Assembly: GCF_032190635.1 (NCBI RefSeq)
Contig: NZ_JAVLAS010000001.1
Location: 310,001-374,000 of the forward strand
Direction: 5' to 3'
DNA: 64,000 nt
From: Levilactobacillus zymae
Lineage (GTDB): Bacteria > Bacillota > Bacilli > Lactobacillales > Lactobacillaceae
Below are positions 44,061 through 52,533 of this stretch, piece after piece; position 1 is the first letter of the stretch, and each line of letters begins with the position of its first letter. The notes under the pieces are model-generated. The model was not told where the DNA came from. It saw nothing but the letters and a program-made list of their open reading frames with translations, and did not search any database. A program made the position numbers and the translations under genes.

Positions 44061-45011
44061 ACCGAAACGCAGATTTAAGGCGGGGATTGAATTGAATCTG
44101 ATACGTTATTTTATTATTAATAATTGATTTTAATGATTAATAATAAGCGATTTTGCTGGATTAAGAAAATTCCCCGCCGATTTGTAGACTCAATTCGGTC
44201 AAAAAGTTTTGGCCACTGCCGACTTGTCCGTATTTGAGCGGAAATGACCGCTCATACACCGGCCCTTGGGCGTTGGGATATGGGCTCGTTGCGGCCAGTA
44301 AGTCGCGGTAATGGGCGAGATAGTTGGTTGTATCCCAGCGAAAGGCCAAGCACAGAAAGGTTCCGCGATGGTGGCGCACCGTTAATTGTGGTGGTAGAGG
44401 TGTGGTGAAGAGGCGAGTTTTAAACGTGCTGGTGTAGTGAATCTCACTGAGATTTTGGTAGGCTCGGCGGGGGAAGGCAAAGCTGTATTCTAAATTGGGA
44501 AGTTCTCCCGCCGTGATGAGTTGGTGATTCAAGGTGGCGACACTGGCATCCGGCGTATCGTGTGGGGTGACTGGTGTCGTAAGTGGGGTGGTGATTACCA
44601 ATTCGTTAACGGTCTGCTGGTACGGACCGTGGTCGAGGTGTTGTTTCAGGGCTTGCAGTCGCTGCAGTTGGCGTTGCTGGGAGTGAACGATCTGTAATCC
44701 GCGTTGGGCCGCACGGACGGCTTCTTGCGCGTGGGCTTCCTGTTGCTCCCAGAAAGCGGGCAGGGTGGTCTCGGGAGTGGCAAAGGCCGTTTGAATCTGG
44801 TTGAGGGTCAGCCCGGATTGCTGCAGATACTTGATGATGGTGAATTGAAAAATCTGACTACTTTGGTAATAGCGGTAGCCCGTTTGTGGGTCCTTATGGG
44901 CCGCGGGTAGCAGGCCGGTTTGATCATAGAGGCGCAACGTTTGAGGTTCTAAAATATCTGTTGTTGGTAATCAAATGAATTTGATTACTGGCAACGGATA
45001 TTTTTGTATAA

Positions 45012-46066
45012 GGTAGATTGTAAAATTTAAGTTGAACATATTAGTGGACAGAAAAACCCATAAGGGTCTTTAATGGTGTCACCACAACATTCCACTAGAA
45101 AGAAGGACCTTTATGGGCACCACTATTTTATCATTTGAAGACCGCGTTGTCATCGAAACACTTCATCATGAAAAGCACTCACTTCAATATATTGCCGATT
45201 ATTTAGGCTTTAGTAAAACCACTATCTTTAATGAGGTTCATCGCTTAGCTGGTGAGTATCACGCAGTTAAGGCTCAAACTGACCATGAAGTTAAACTTAG
45301 TCATCGTGGTCGTAAAACCATCTTAACGACTAACCTAAAGCGATTGATTGAAGAAAAAATCAAGATCCAAAAATGGTCAATTGAACAAGTGGCTCATGTA
45401 GTTAGAATTGCCTACAAAACCATCTATAACTGGATTGATCAGGGACTACTGGATATTAATGTGACTGATTTACCTGACCATGGTATTCGTCGCAAACGAT
45501 CTAAAGAAACCCGTGGTAGTTTTAGTCATGGACGTTCCATCGAAGATCGTCCAGCTGAAATTTCTGATCGTAATACTTCAGGTCACTTCGAAGCTGATAC
45601 AGTTTTATCTGGAAAACGTAAAGGTCAAGCAGTAGCTACGTTTGTCGAGCGTAAGAGTCGGCTTACCATCGTTAAACGGCTTAATGGACGAGATAGTACT
45701 TCAATGACCAAGGCTATTTTAGAATTGGCTAACCAGTTAGGAGATAATCTCAAGACCCTTACTGTTGACCATGGGAAAGAATTCGCCAACTACAATTTGA
45801 TTGAAGAACAGGCCGGTGTTCCACTGTACTTTGCGCACGCTTATTCGCCACATGAACGAGGCAGTAATGAAAATCGCAACCGAGTACTACGCCGCTTCAT
45901 TCCCAAAGGTCAACCGATTGATGAGATTACCGATGATGAATTGATTCAAATTAACTGGTATTTGAATTCCCGACCACTCAAATGTTTAAATTGGCGAACA
46001 CCTATTGAGATCTTTTTGCGTAATCTGCGTTACTAAATTTGTTCAAGTTATTTCTTGCAATCTGCC
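45012..46066 (+). mobile_element. IS30-family insertion sequence nested in ISL3
   Basis: 1055 bp with inverted ends beginning GG(T/C)AGATTG and containing TTGAACA, flanked by ATAA at 45008-45011 and 46067-46070. Excision restores the ISL3 leader. Like the IS30 at 3755 it starts GGY and has a 4-bp duplication. Confidence 0.9.
45113..46036 (+). CDS. IS30-family transposase
   Basis: The 307-residue transposase carries SLQYIADYLGFSKTTIFNEV (helix-turn-helix), SIEQVAHVVRIAYKTIYNWI, and the DDE core GHFEADTVLSGKRKG, LKTLTVDHGKEFANYNLIEE and YSPHERGSNENRNRVLRRFI. The tail LNSRPLKCLNWRTPIEIFL is typical. It is intact. Its subgroup differs from that of the transposase at 3769. A strong RBS GAAAGAAGGA precedes the start. 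Confidence 0.95.
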   Translation: MGTTILSFEDRVVIETLHHEKHSLQYIADYLGFSKTTIFNEVHRLAGEYHAVKAQTDHEVKLSHRGRKTILTTNLKRLIEEKIKIQKWSIEQVAHVVRIAYKTIYNWIDQGLLDINVTDLPDHGIRRKRSKETRGSFSHGRSIEDRPAEISDRNTSGHFEADTVLSGKRKGQAVATFVERKSRLTIVKRLNGRDSTSMTKAILELANQLGDNLKTLTVDHGKEFANYNLIEEQAGVPLYFAHAYSPHERGSNENRNRVLRRFIPKGQPIDEITDDELIQINWYLNSRPLKCLNWRTPIEIFLRNLRY

Positions 46067-46166
46067 ATAATCAAAGAATGTAAAAAAATGTACAAAAAAG
46101 GGATATAGTCGCAGACCTATATCCATCCACTACCACATTTCAAGAAAGAGAAAGTGACTATATCCT

Positions 46167-47441
46167 ATGACTAATGATACTAAAATTATCCTGGGGATAA
46201 AAGACCCCAACATCAAAAAGTTAAAAGTGATGAACCCCTTGGAAATGATGGGCCCACTTAAAGTGCAGGCAATTTTGGACTATCGTCCAAAAGCATGCCC
46301 CAAATGTGGTGTCTTAAACCAAAAAAGTATTATCAAATATGGCTGGCGCTGGGCCAATGTTAAATTGCCTCGAACTGCCGAACGGGATGTCCAGCTTCAT
46401 CTTAAAAAGCGGGACTTCAAGTGTAAGCACTGCCTACAATACTTTCTTGCGGAAACACCACTAGTTCAACGAAACCACACCATCTCTAACACAAGCAAAC
46501 TTGCCTGTTTTCTAAAATTAAGTGAAACAGTTTCGATGCGTCATGTCGCTACCGAATTAAGCATCTCAAGTACAACGGTCCTGCGAATCATGAGAAGCTA
46601 TCAGGGCAACGTCAAAACGCGTTTTGACTGGTTACCGGCTGTAATTAACATGGATGAGGTCAAGTCTACCAAAGACGCAAAGGGATCCATGAGCTTTGTA
46701 TTTATGGATGGTATTCGGTGTGAATTCTTGGACATTCTGGAATCGCGGACACTCTATGATTTGGAGAATTACTTTAAACGTTATACGAAGAAAGCTAGAG
46801 AAAGCGTCAAAGTCATTGTGACAGATATGAACTACACTTATCCCAAACTAGCTGAATCTATTTTTCCAAATGCGATTGTGGTAACCGATCGGTTCCACAT
46901 CGTTAACTCCGTGATGCGGGGATTCACTCGAGTAAGGATTCGTATCATGAAATCCTATGCGCCTTCAAACATGAAATATAAGGCTTTAAAGCGTTACTGG
47001 CGACTGTTCTTTAAGCCCAACGAGAAGTTGGACTTAAAGAAGTACTCTAATTACACTAACATTCCTGGAAGCCAAACTGAGAATAGCGTAGTCGAATATC
47101 TTCTTGATATCAACGAAGAATTACGCGAAGCATATAACCAGTTACAGACGGTCATGAGTGCCGTTAGGTACCGTGACATCGCTCGACTAGAAACAGTTCT
47201 AGACGGAAAAGACAATGGCTCAGAAGAAATGACGAAGGCGTTGAACGCACTGGTTGAGAACCGAGAATCGGTTGATAATGCATTGAGATATGAATTCTCA
47301 AATGGTCCAATGGAGGGTATTAATAACAAAATCAAGGTAATAAAGCGAGTTGCGTACGGCTTTGGCTGTTTCACAAGCTTTAGATTAAGGATTCATCTGG
47401 CATTTGGGCTCAAAAAAAATTGCCTAATCTCAAAGGATTAG
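46167..47441 (+). CDS. ISL3-family transposase
   Basis: The 424-residue transposase has the N-terminal zinc-binding segment (ACPKCGVLNQKSIIKYGWR, then FKCKHCLQYF), an HTH (SMRHVATELSISSTTVLRIM) and the DDE catalytic domain with NMDEVKSTKDAKGSMSFVF, VIVTDMNYTYPKLAESIFPN and the C-terminal YEFSNGPMEGINNKIKVIKR (Glu). It is full length, so the ISL3 copy may still move in trans despite the IS30 in its leader, or have lost its promoter. Confidence 0.95.
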   Translation: MTNDTKIILGIKDPNIKKLKVMNPLEMMGPLKVQAILDYRPKACPKCGVLNQKSIIKYGWRWANVKLPRTAERDVQLHLKKRDFKCKHCLQYFLAETPLVQRNHTISNTSKLACFLKLSETVSMRHVATELSISSTTVLRIMRSYQGNVKTRFDWLPAVINMDEVKSTKDAKGSMSFVFMDGIRCEFLDILESRTLYDLENYFKRYTKKARESVKVIVTDMNYTYPKLAESIFPNAIVVTDRFHIVNSVMRGFTRVRIRIMKSYAPSNMKYKALKRYWRLFFKPNEKLDLKKYSNYTNIPGSQTENSVVEYLLDINEELREAYNQLQTVMSAVRYRDIARLETVLDGKDNGSEEMTKALNALVENRESVDNALRYEFSNGPMEGINNKIKVIKRVAYGFGCFTSFRLRIHLAFGLKKNCLISKD

Positions 47442-47550
47442 ACAATTTTATAAATGGAATTACCAACAACAGTTGACATAGAACCACGTTTGAACGGATG
47501 TCTGGCAGAGTTGTGCCATTTGGCCGATAGTAAACATGAAAATCCCCTCC

Positions 47551-47581
47551 TTGACTCTCTACTTACTATAGAGTCTAGACT
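47551..47581 (+). promoter_or_regulatory. MerR-type promoter of the arginase-family gene
   Basis: TTGACT (47551-47556), 19-bp spacer, TAGACT (47576-47581). The spacer region holds the dyad GACTCT...AGAGTC. The merR start lies 14 bp away on the other strand. Confidence 0.82.
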
Positions 47582-47601
47582 AAATCGTGAAAAAGGAAAG
47601 G

Positions 47602-48477
47602 ATGAGTCAAATGACCAAAACGATTCGGTTAATTGTTCCAGATTGGCAAGCAGGTGACCAGCCCACTTACCGCTTAGGCGCACAAGTTCTAGCGGCAATC
47701 GCTCCGCACACGGTTAAGCAAGAAGAAATTCGCGTTACCGTCCCTACGACACCCCGACAGTTACCAGTGGAAAATGGGGTAGCGGGTCAGTCAATCGTGC
47801 AGGCGACTGTATAACGCACTCAGCAAGCAATTCAGGTCGCCGCGCCGGATAAGATTATTACGTTTGGGGGGAATTGTCTGGTCTCCCAGGCGCCGTTCGA
47901 CTACCTCAATCGGCGTTACCGGGGTAATCTAGGTGTGATTTGGTTGGATGCCCATCCTGATATTTCTGATCCGGCGATGTACGACCATGAACACGCCATG
48001 GTTTTGGGTAACCTGTTACATGCGGGGGACCCGACTTTAGCCAAGTTGGTGCAAACGCCACTCCGGCCTGAACAGGTCTATTTTGCGGGATTACAGGATC
48101 CCACGTTAGCTGAACGGACTGAATTACGGCGATTAAAGTTACGGTATCAATTACAGACGACTGCCGATTTAACGGTGGCGCCGTTACTGGCCTGGATTAA
48201 GCAAAACCAGTTTGATCACGTGGCTATTCACTTCGATATCGATGCCTTAGATCCAGACCCGGCTAACTTTTATGCGACCTACTTCAATAATCCCCACTTG
48301 GGTCCGTTGCCGGATAATGCGGCGAGAGGGGGCCTTCGGCGATCAGCGGTGTGGCGCACCATCGCGCAACTCAGCCAACAGATTGACCTGGTTGGACTGA
48401 CCATCGCGGAATATTTACCCTGGGATGCCCAGGAGCTAAACGACTTAATGACCCAGACCCGGATTTTTCACGATTAA
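47602..48477 (+). pseudogene. Arginase/agmatinase-family gene with an in-frame stop
   Basis: From ATG 47602 (RBS AAAAGGAAAGG) 70 codons run to TAA at 47812-47814; the same frame then continues without interruption to 48477. Together they make a ~290-residue ureohydrolase-like protein: KIITFGGNCLVSQAPFDYL, then LGVIWLDAHPDISDP (metal DAHPD) and VAIHFDIDALDPDP (metal DxDxxDP). The usual GGDHS reads GGNCL, so substrate use may differ from true arginase. As it stands only a 70-residue peptide or an N-terminally truncated protein could be made. Confidence 0.87.
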
Positions 48478-48516
48478 TGTCAGTTGTCCGCTGGGAATAA
48501 ACTATTGGTATCAGCC

Positions 48517-48566
48517 AAAACGAGCCATTCTCCAAAAGTTGATGGGGAGAATGGCTCGTTTTTTTA
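48517..48566. terminator. Terminator after the arginase-family gene
   Basis: AAAACGAGCCATTCTCC and GGAGAATGGCTCGTTTT form a 17-bp stem followed by TTTT; parS-like site 4 begins 3 nt later. Confidence 0.92.
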
Positions 48567-48568
48567 AT

Positions 48569-48584
48569 TGTTTCATGTGAAACA
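48569..48584. promoter_or_regulatory. parS-like ParB/Spo0J binding site 4
   Basis: TGTTTCATGTGAAACA, perfect palindrome, one mismatch to the parS consensus; identical to site 5. Confidence 0.68.
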
Positions 48585-48811
48585 ACGGAGCGTGGTGTGA
48601 GAAAATCAGCCAAAAACGAGACGGAAGCAGGCTGAAACGGTAAAACCAAGATGATTTATTGTGTTGAAAATAGCCATCCTAAGAAAGAAAATCGATGATC
48701 AAAGTAAGATCTTGGCTTGCGTAACCCTCACGACTCTGACGCTCGGGACGGCGCGTTTTCAGTTGCTCTAGGTGACCCAACGGTCCGTTAGGTTGGGATG
48801 ATGGACACCGG
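48585..48811. other. Intergenic stretch without recognised features
   Basis: Between parS-like site 4 and the end of the peptidase gene I see no credible coding sequence, promoter or hairpin. Small frames here lack ribosome binding sites. Confidence 0.6.
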
Positions 48812-50838
48812 TTATTCCAGGTTAAAGCGTAAGGCTGAGGGATGGTCCGGTCCCGTATAAATCGTTTGGGTGGCGGGAATGCCATCGGTAGTTTGGGCGC
48901 CCTGCGCGGTGTTGCTGTTCGGGAAAATGAGGTTGTCCGCGGCACTGGCAATGTCGAGGCGGAGCCGGTGGCCTTGGGGCAGCCGGATGGACGTCTTTTG
49001 GGTTTCAACGGTGAACCGGTAGACCTCGCCGGGAACCAACAACTGCGGCTTCCGGGGGGACTCACGGAACTTGGCGTTGAGGACGCCTTCGGCAATGTTC
49101 AGGGACTGACCGGTGGGCGTGACGTCGGTCAAGCGCACCACCCAATCGGTGTCCACCGCGGTGCTGCTGGCAAAAAAGGTGACCTGGAACCAGCCGGTAA
49201 TCGTGAGCGCCGTTTTTACGGGTTCACTGGTAAAGCTGACGACATCGGGACGCTGTTCGACCTGGGCGTAATCGTTAGGAAACTCCAACTCGTTGGCCGA
49301 CACGTCAATCAAGTGCGGGGTGGGGTGAGCCGGATCGTAACGGTAACTGGTCTTAGCGGACTTATCTAGTGTTGGTTGTAGCGTGTTGGCGTGGGCGTTT
49401 AAAAACCAGGTAGTCGCCTGGGGGTTCACGGGGAAGCTAGCGGCGTGTCGCCATTCGTCGGTATTGAGCATGTAGTAATCCACCACGGGTTCGCGGTCGA
49501 TACCGTTATCAACACCGTTTAAAAAGTGGTCAAACCAGCGAACGTGTTGCGGTCGATGTCGGCGCGCAACGCGTGTTCTCCCAGGTGGATGGGCCCTAAG
49601 TCGTACTGAGCGTTACCGCTGTGTACCCAGGGCCCCAGGATTAACTTGCGTTTACCGGCCGGATAATGATCCGTCACCCGGATGGTTTCGGTGGTGCCGA
49701 CGCCGTTGTCGTCAAACCAACCACTTTGAATGAGCGCGGGCACGGTAATGGCCGCGGCGCGCGTCTTCCAATCCATATTGGCCATGAAGTCGTCGTAGGC
49801 GGGATGGGTCATGAAGGTGGTGAAGCCCGGGATGGCGTGACCGAGTCCCACGACGGGAATATTTTCTAAGGGCCGGATCCCGAGGAGTTGCGGCCAATCA
49901 TTGCGCTGCATGTTTTCCGGGTGGAAGTGTTTTTCGGCCGTCGAGAAGAACCAGGCTAGACTGCCCGAGATGGGCGCCCCGTTCTTGTAAATCGTGTCGT
50001 TGAACGGGCCACCGGCCGTGACCATGCTAACCAACGCCTTTAAGTGCGGGGTTCCCGAGGAAGCGGCGGCCCATTGGACGTAGCCACCGTACGAGCCCCC
50101 AATCATCCCCACGTTTTGGTTGGACCAGGGTTGTGCCGCGATCCAGTCGACGGTGTCGCGGCCGTCGTCTCTCTCGGCGGCCATGGGGAGCCACTCGCCC
50201 TCGGAATCGTTGCGTCCCCGGACGTCTTGGACGACCACGGCATATCCTCGTTGGACAAAACGCTGGTAATCGGCGTAGAAGAGCTGACGACCATAGGGGG
50301 TGCGGCTGAGGATAGTGCTGTGGGTGGGCTGACCGTCCGCCGGTAACAAGACCTCGGTGGCCAGCTTAACCTGGTCGTGCATGGGTACCAGCGCGGTAAA
50401 TTGGGTCGCCACGGCTAATGGTCGGGTCACGAGTAGGTGGGCGGCCTGCCAGTCTGCCAGCACGGTCAGAGATTCATCGCCGGGCTGAATGATGACGGCC
50501 GTGGTATCACGGACGGTGATTTGAAAGCCCACTAGCTGCTGGTTTTTGACAACCAGGTTGACGGCGGGTTTGTGTTCGCGTTGGATCCAGAGCGTTCCCG
50601 ACTGGGTCTGCTGAAAGACCTCACCCGCCGCCGTTGTAATCACCGACTTTGAGAAGTCAAAGGGGGTCTGGAGGTAGCGGTGCAGGCTAGCGGGCGGGAC
50701 CTGCATCTGTTGCGTGTACCGTTGGGTCTGGGGGCCGGTCAGGGGTTGGCTTTTCCCGTTGACCAGCAGGTTAAGTTGCGTTTCATCGTCAACGAATTCG
50801 GCCTGTTTAACGCCGGATAGGTAAAAATCAAGTTTCAA
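48812..50838 (-). pseudogene. CocE/NonD-family X-Pro-type peptidase or acyl hydrolase, frameshifted
   Basis: The N-terminal part (to 49519) has a beta-rich prodomain, then the alpha/beta-hydrolase core with nucleophile MIGGSYGGYVQWAAAS (Ser) and PALIQSGWFDDNGVGT (Asp). Near 49549-49552 the frame is lost: the first frame ends RADIDRNTFAGLTTF-stop, while the next frame reads QHVRWFDHFLNGVDNGIDRE and runs into the C-terminal jelly-roll domain (49486-48812; VDYYMLNTDEWRHAASFPVN). A one-base deletion in an original ...DR-Q-H... is the simplest cause. The catalytic His lies close to the break. It is last in the epimerase-oppA operon (12-nt gap). Confidence 0.88.
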
Positions 50839-50850
50839 AAAACCACTCCC

Positions 50851-52482
50851 TTATTTCTGCCAGTAAGCCGTGGCGTAGGTGAACGGCGCGCCGACCATGT
50901 GGTGTTGAACGCCCTTTAACTGGGTCTGCTGTAAGACGGAATAGACTTGCTGATTCAGCGGTACCAGCACTTGTTCATCTTTAACCAGTAGCTTTTCCGC
51001 CGCGTGGAAGTCGGCGTACCGCTGCTTGGCATGGTTGACGTCCTTGCCGTTAGCGTTGGCAATCAAACGATCATAGGTTGAGTTATGGTAGCCGGCCGTG
51101 TGTTCGGGGGTGCTGGTGTAATTTCCGAGGTAAGTCATCGGATCTTGGTAATCGGGGCCCCATTGCGCCAGAACCATCTGGAAGTTGCCTTGCGCGGCGA
51201 TCCCCAGTTCCTGTTGTTGCGGTAACGAACGAATCGAGATCTTCAAGCCGGGGAGGTTCTTTTCCAGGACCGACTGCAGGTATTCGGCCGTGGTCTTTTG
51301 CCAATCCTCGTCGTCGATTAACAGTTGCAGGGTGATTTTCTGTTTCCCCAGTGCCTTTTTGGCCTGGGCCCACTCAGCGGCGACCTTGTGCTGATTAGCA
51401 ACGTACAGCTGCCCCCCTTCCTGACGAAAGTCTTTGCCCGTAGCAGTGTTGCGAACGAATTTCGGCGGGATGTACCCGGATAACGGGGAGGACTCGTCTT
51501 GTAGGACCTTTTGGGCGAGCTGCTTGGTATCGATGGCGTTGGCCAGCGCTTGGCGCAGCGACTTGTTGAGTAATGGCGATTGACTCTTCTTGCGCATGTT
51601 GAATTGAAGGTAGGTCACCATCGAGTTGGGGATGGTCTTAAAGCCGGCCTTGTTTTTATTGTTTTTAACCAGGTTCGTGCTTAAAAATGTCATGTCGAGC
51701 TTATGCGACTGGTATTGGTCGTAACCGGTGGACGCATCCTTAACCACGTGAAAGTTAAGCTTCTTCAGGTGGGGGGTGACGGATCCCGTGTACTTGGCAT
51801 TACGCGTCAACGAGATGGTGGTGGCGCCTTGCGAGTACTTGGCGAGCTGGTAAGGGCCGTTGTAAACCATGGTGCTCGGGGATGTGGCGTATTTGCTCCC
51901 CACCTTTTTTTCGAAGGCCTTGTTCTGGGGGAAGTACGGGTTAAAGGTTAACAGCGATTTGAAGTAAGGGGTGGGCTTTTGTAGGTCCACCTTCAGTTGA
52001 TAACGACCGACCGCTTTTACGCCGAGCTTGGTCGGACTGAGCTTGCCGGTGGCCACCCGATCGCCGTTTTTGATCACGGTTTGAATGATGAAGGCGTAAT
52101 TGCTCTTGGTCTTGGGATCCGCCCCGCGCTGCCAAGCGTAGACGAAATCTTGCGCGGTAACGGGATCGCCGTTAGACCACTTCGCATTGTGGCGCAAGTT
52201 GATGGTGTAGGTTTTATTGCCATTCGAGAGCTTGGGTTGCCCCTTAGCGACGTCCGGGACGACCTTATCTTGCCCGTTCATGCGGTAGAGACCGCTGAAA
52301 ACGGCGGCCTGCACGTCGAAGCTGTTGGGATCTTGGGCCTTCAGGGTGTCCATGGACGCCACCTCGGTGTTGAGCCCGAAGTTAGCGGACGTTTTGGTGG
52401 CTTGCGTTTTTTTCTGACCACAGGCGCTCAGGGAGACTGTGGTTAAGAGCGCTAGGGCCAGCGTGATGGTGTGTTTTTTCAT
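50851..52482 (-). CDS. oppA: Peptide ABC transporter substrate-binding lipoprotein (OppA type)
   Basis: The 543-residue lipoprotein has a lipobox signal (TTVSLSACGQKK) and the SBP_bac_5 fold: VAKGQPKLSNGNKTYTINLR, HNAKWSNGDPVTAQDFVYAW and a C-terminal TAYWQK. It captures oligopeptides or muropeptides for an Opp-type importer, whose membrane and ATPase genes are not in the window, so it probably shares a permease encoded elsewhere. It lies between the dipeptide epimerase and the peptidase genes in one minus-strand operon, which suggests a role in peptide or murein-peptide scavenging. Confidence 0.93.
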   Translation of the reverse strand: MKKHTITLALALLTTVSLSACGQKKTQATKTSANFGLNTEVASMDTLKAQDPNSFDVQAAVFSGLYRMNGQDKVVPDVAKGQPKLSNGNKTYTINLRHNAKWSNGDPVTAQDFVYAWQRGADPKTKSNYAFIIQTVIKNGDRVATGKLSPTKLGVKAVGRYQLKVDLQKPTPYFKSLLTFNPYFPQNKAFEKKVGSKYATSPSTMVYNGPYQLAKYSQGATTISLTRNAKYTGSVTPHLKKLNFHVVKDASTGYDQYQSHKLDMTFLSTNLVKNNKNKAGFKTIPNSMVTYLQFNMRKKSQSPLLNKSLRQALANAIDTKQLAQKVLQDESSPLSGYIPPKFVRNTATGKDFRQEGGQLYVANQHKVAAEWAQAKKALGKQKITLQLLIDDEDWQKTTAEYLQSVLEKNLPGLKISIRSLPQQQELGIAAQGNFQMVLAQWGPDYQDPMTYLGNYTSTPEHTAGYHNSTYDRLIANANGKDVNHAKQRYADFHAAEKLLVKDEQVLVPLNQQVYSVLQQTQLKGVQHHMVGAPFTYATAYWQK

Positions 52483-52533
52483 ACGGGAGCCTCCTAGATG
52501 ATTTATTAAAGTAAAGAAATTAGCAGTGGGACG

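Larger units (their letters stand above)
44945..47485 (+). mobile_element. ISL3-family insertion sequence carrying a nested IS30
   Basis: The ends are 27-bp inverted repeats (22/27; GGTTCTA...CTGTTGTTGGTAAT) at 44945 and 47485, flanked by ACGTTTGA at 44937-44944 and 47486-47493, the 8-bp duplication of ISL3. Without the nested IS30 the element is 1482 bp. A 26-bp hairpin (G-U pairs included) lies at 44951-45005 inside the left end, a GGATATAG/CTATATCC dyad precedes the transposase, and a small terminator hairpin follows it (~47420-47452). Confidence 0.95.
44161..47537 (-). pseudogene. MerR-family regulator split by an ISL3 element
   Basis: The larger 3' part (44161-44944) encodes RLYDQTGLLPAAHKDPQTGY and a long effector domain (GyrI-like). 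The missing start lies on the other side of ISL3: 47537-47486 encodes MFTIGQMAQLCQTSVQT. Joined across the 8-bp ACGTTTGA repeat they give a continuous 275-residue BmrR/TipAL-type regulator with its own RBS (AAGGAGGGG). The divergent arginase-family gene and its 19-bp-spacer promoter (47551) are the likely targets. The gene is inactivated by the insertion. Confidence 0.93.
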
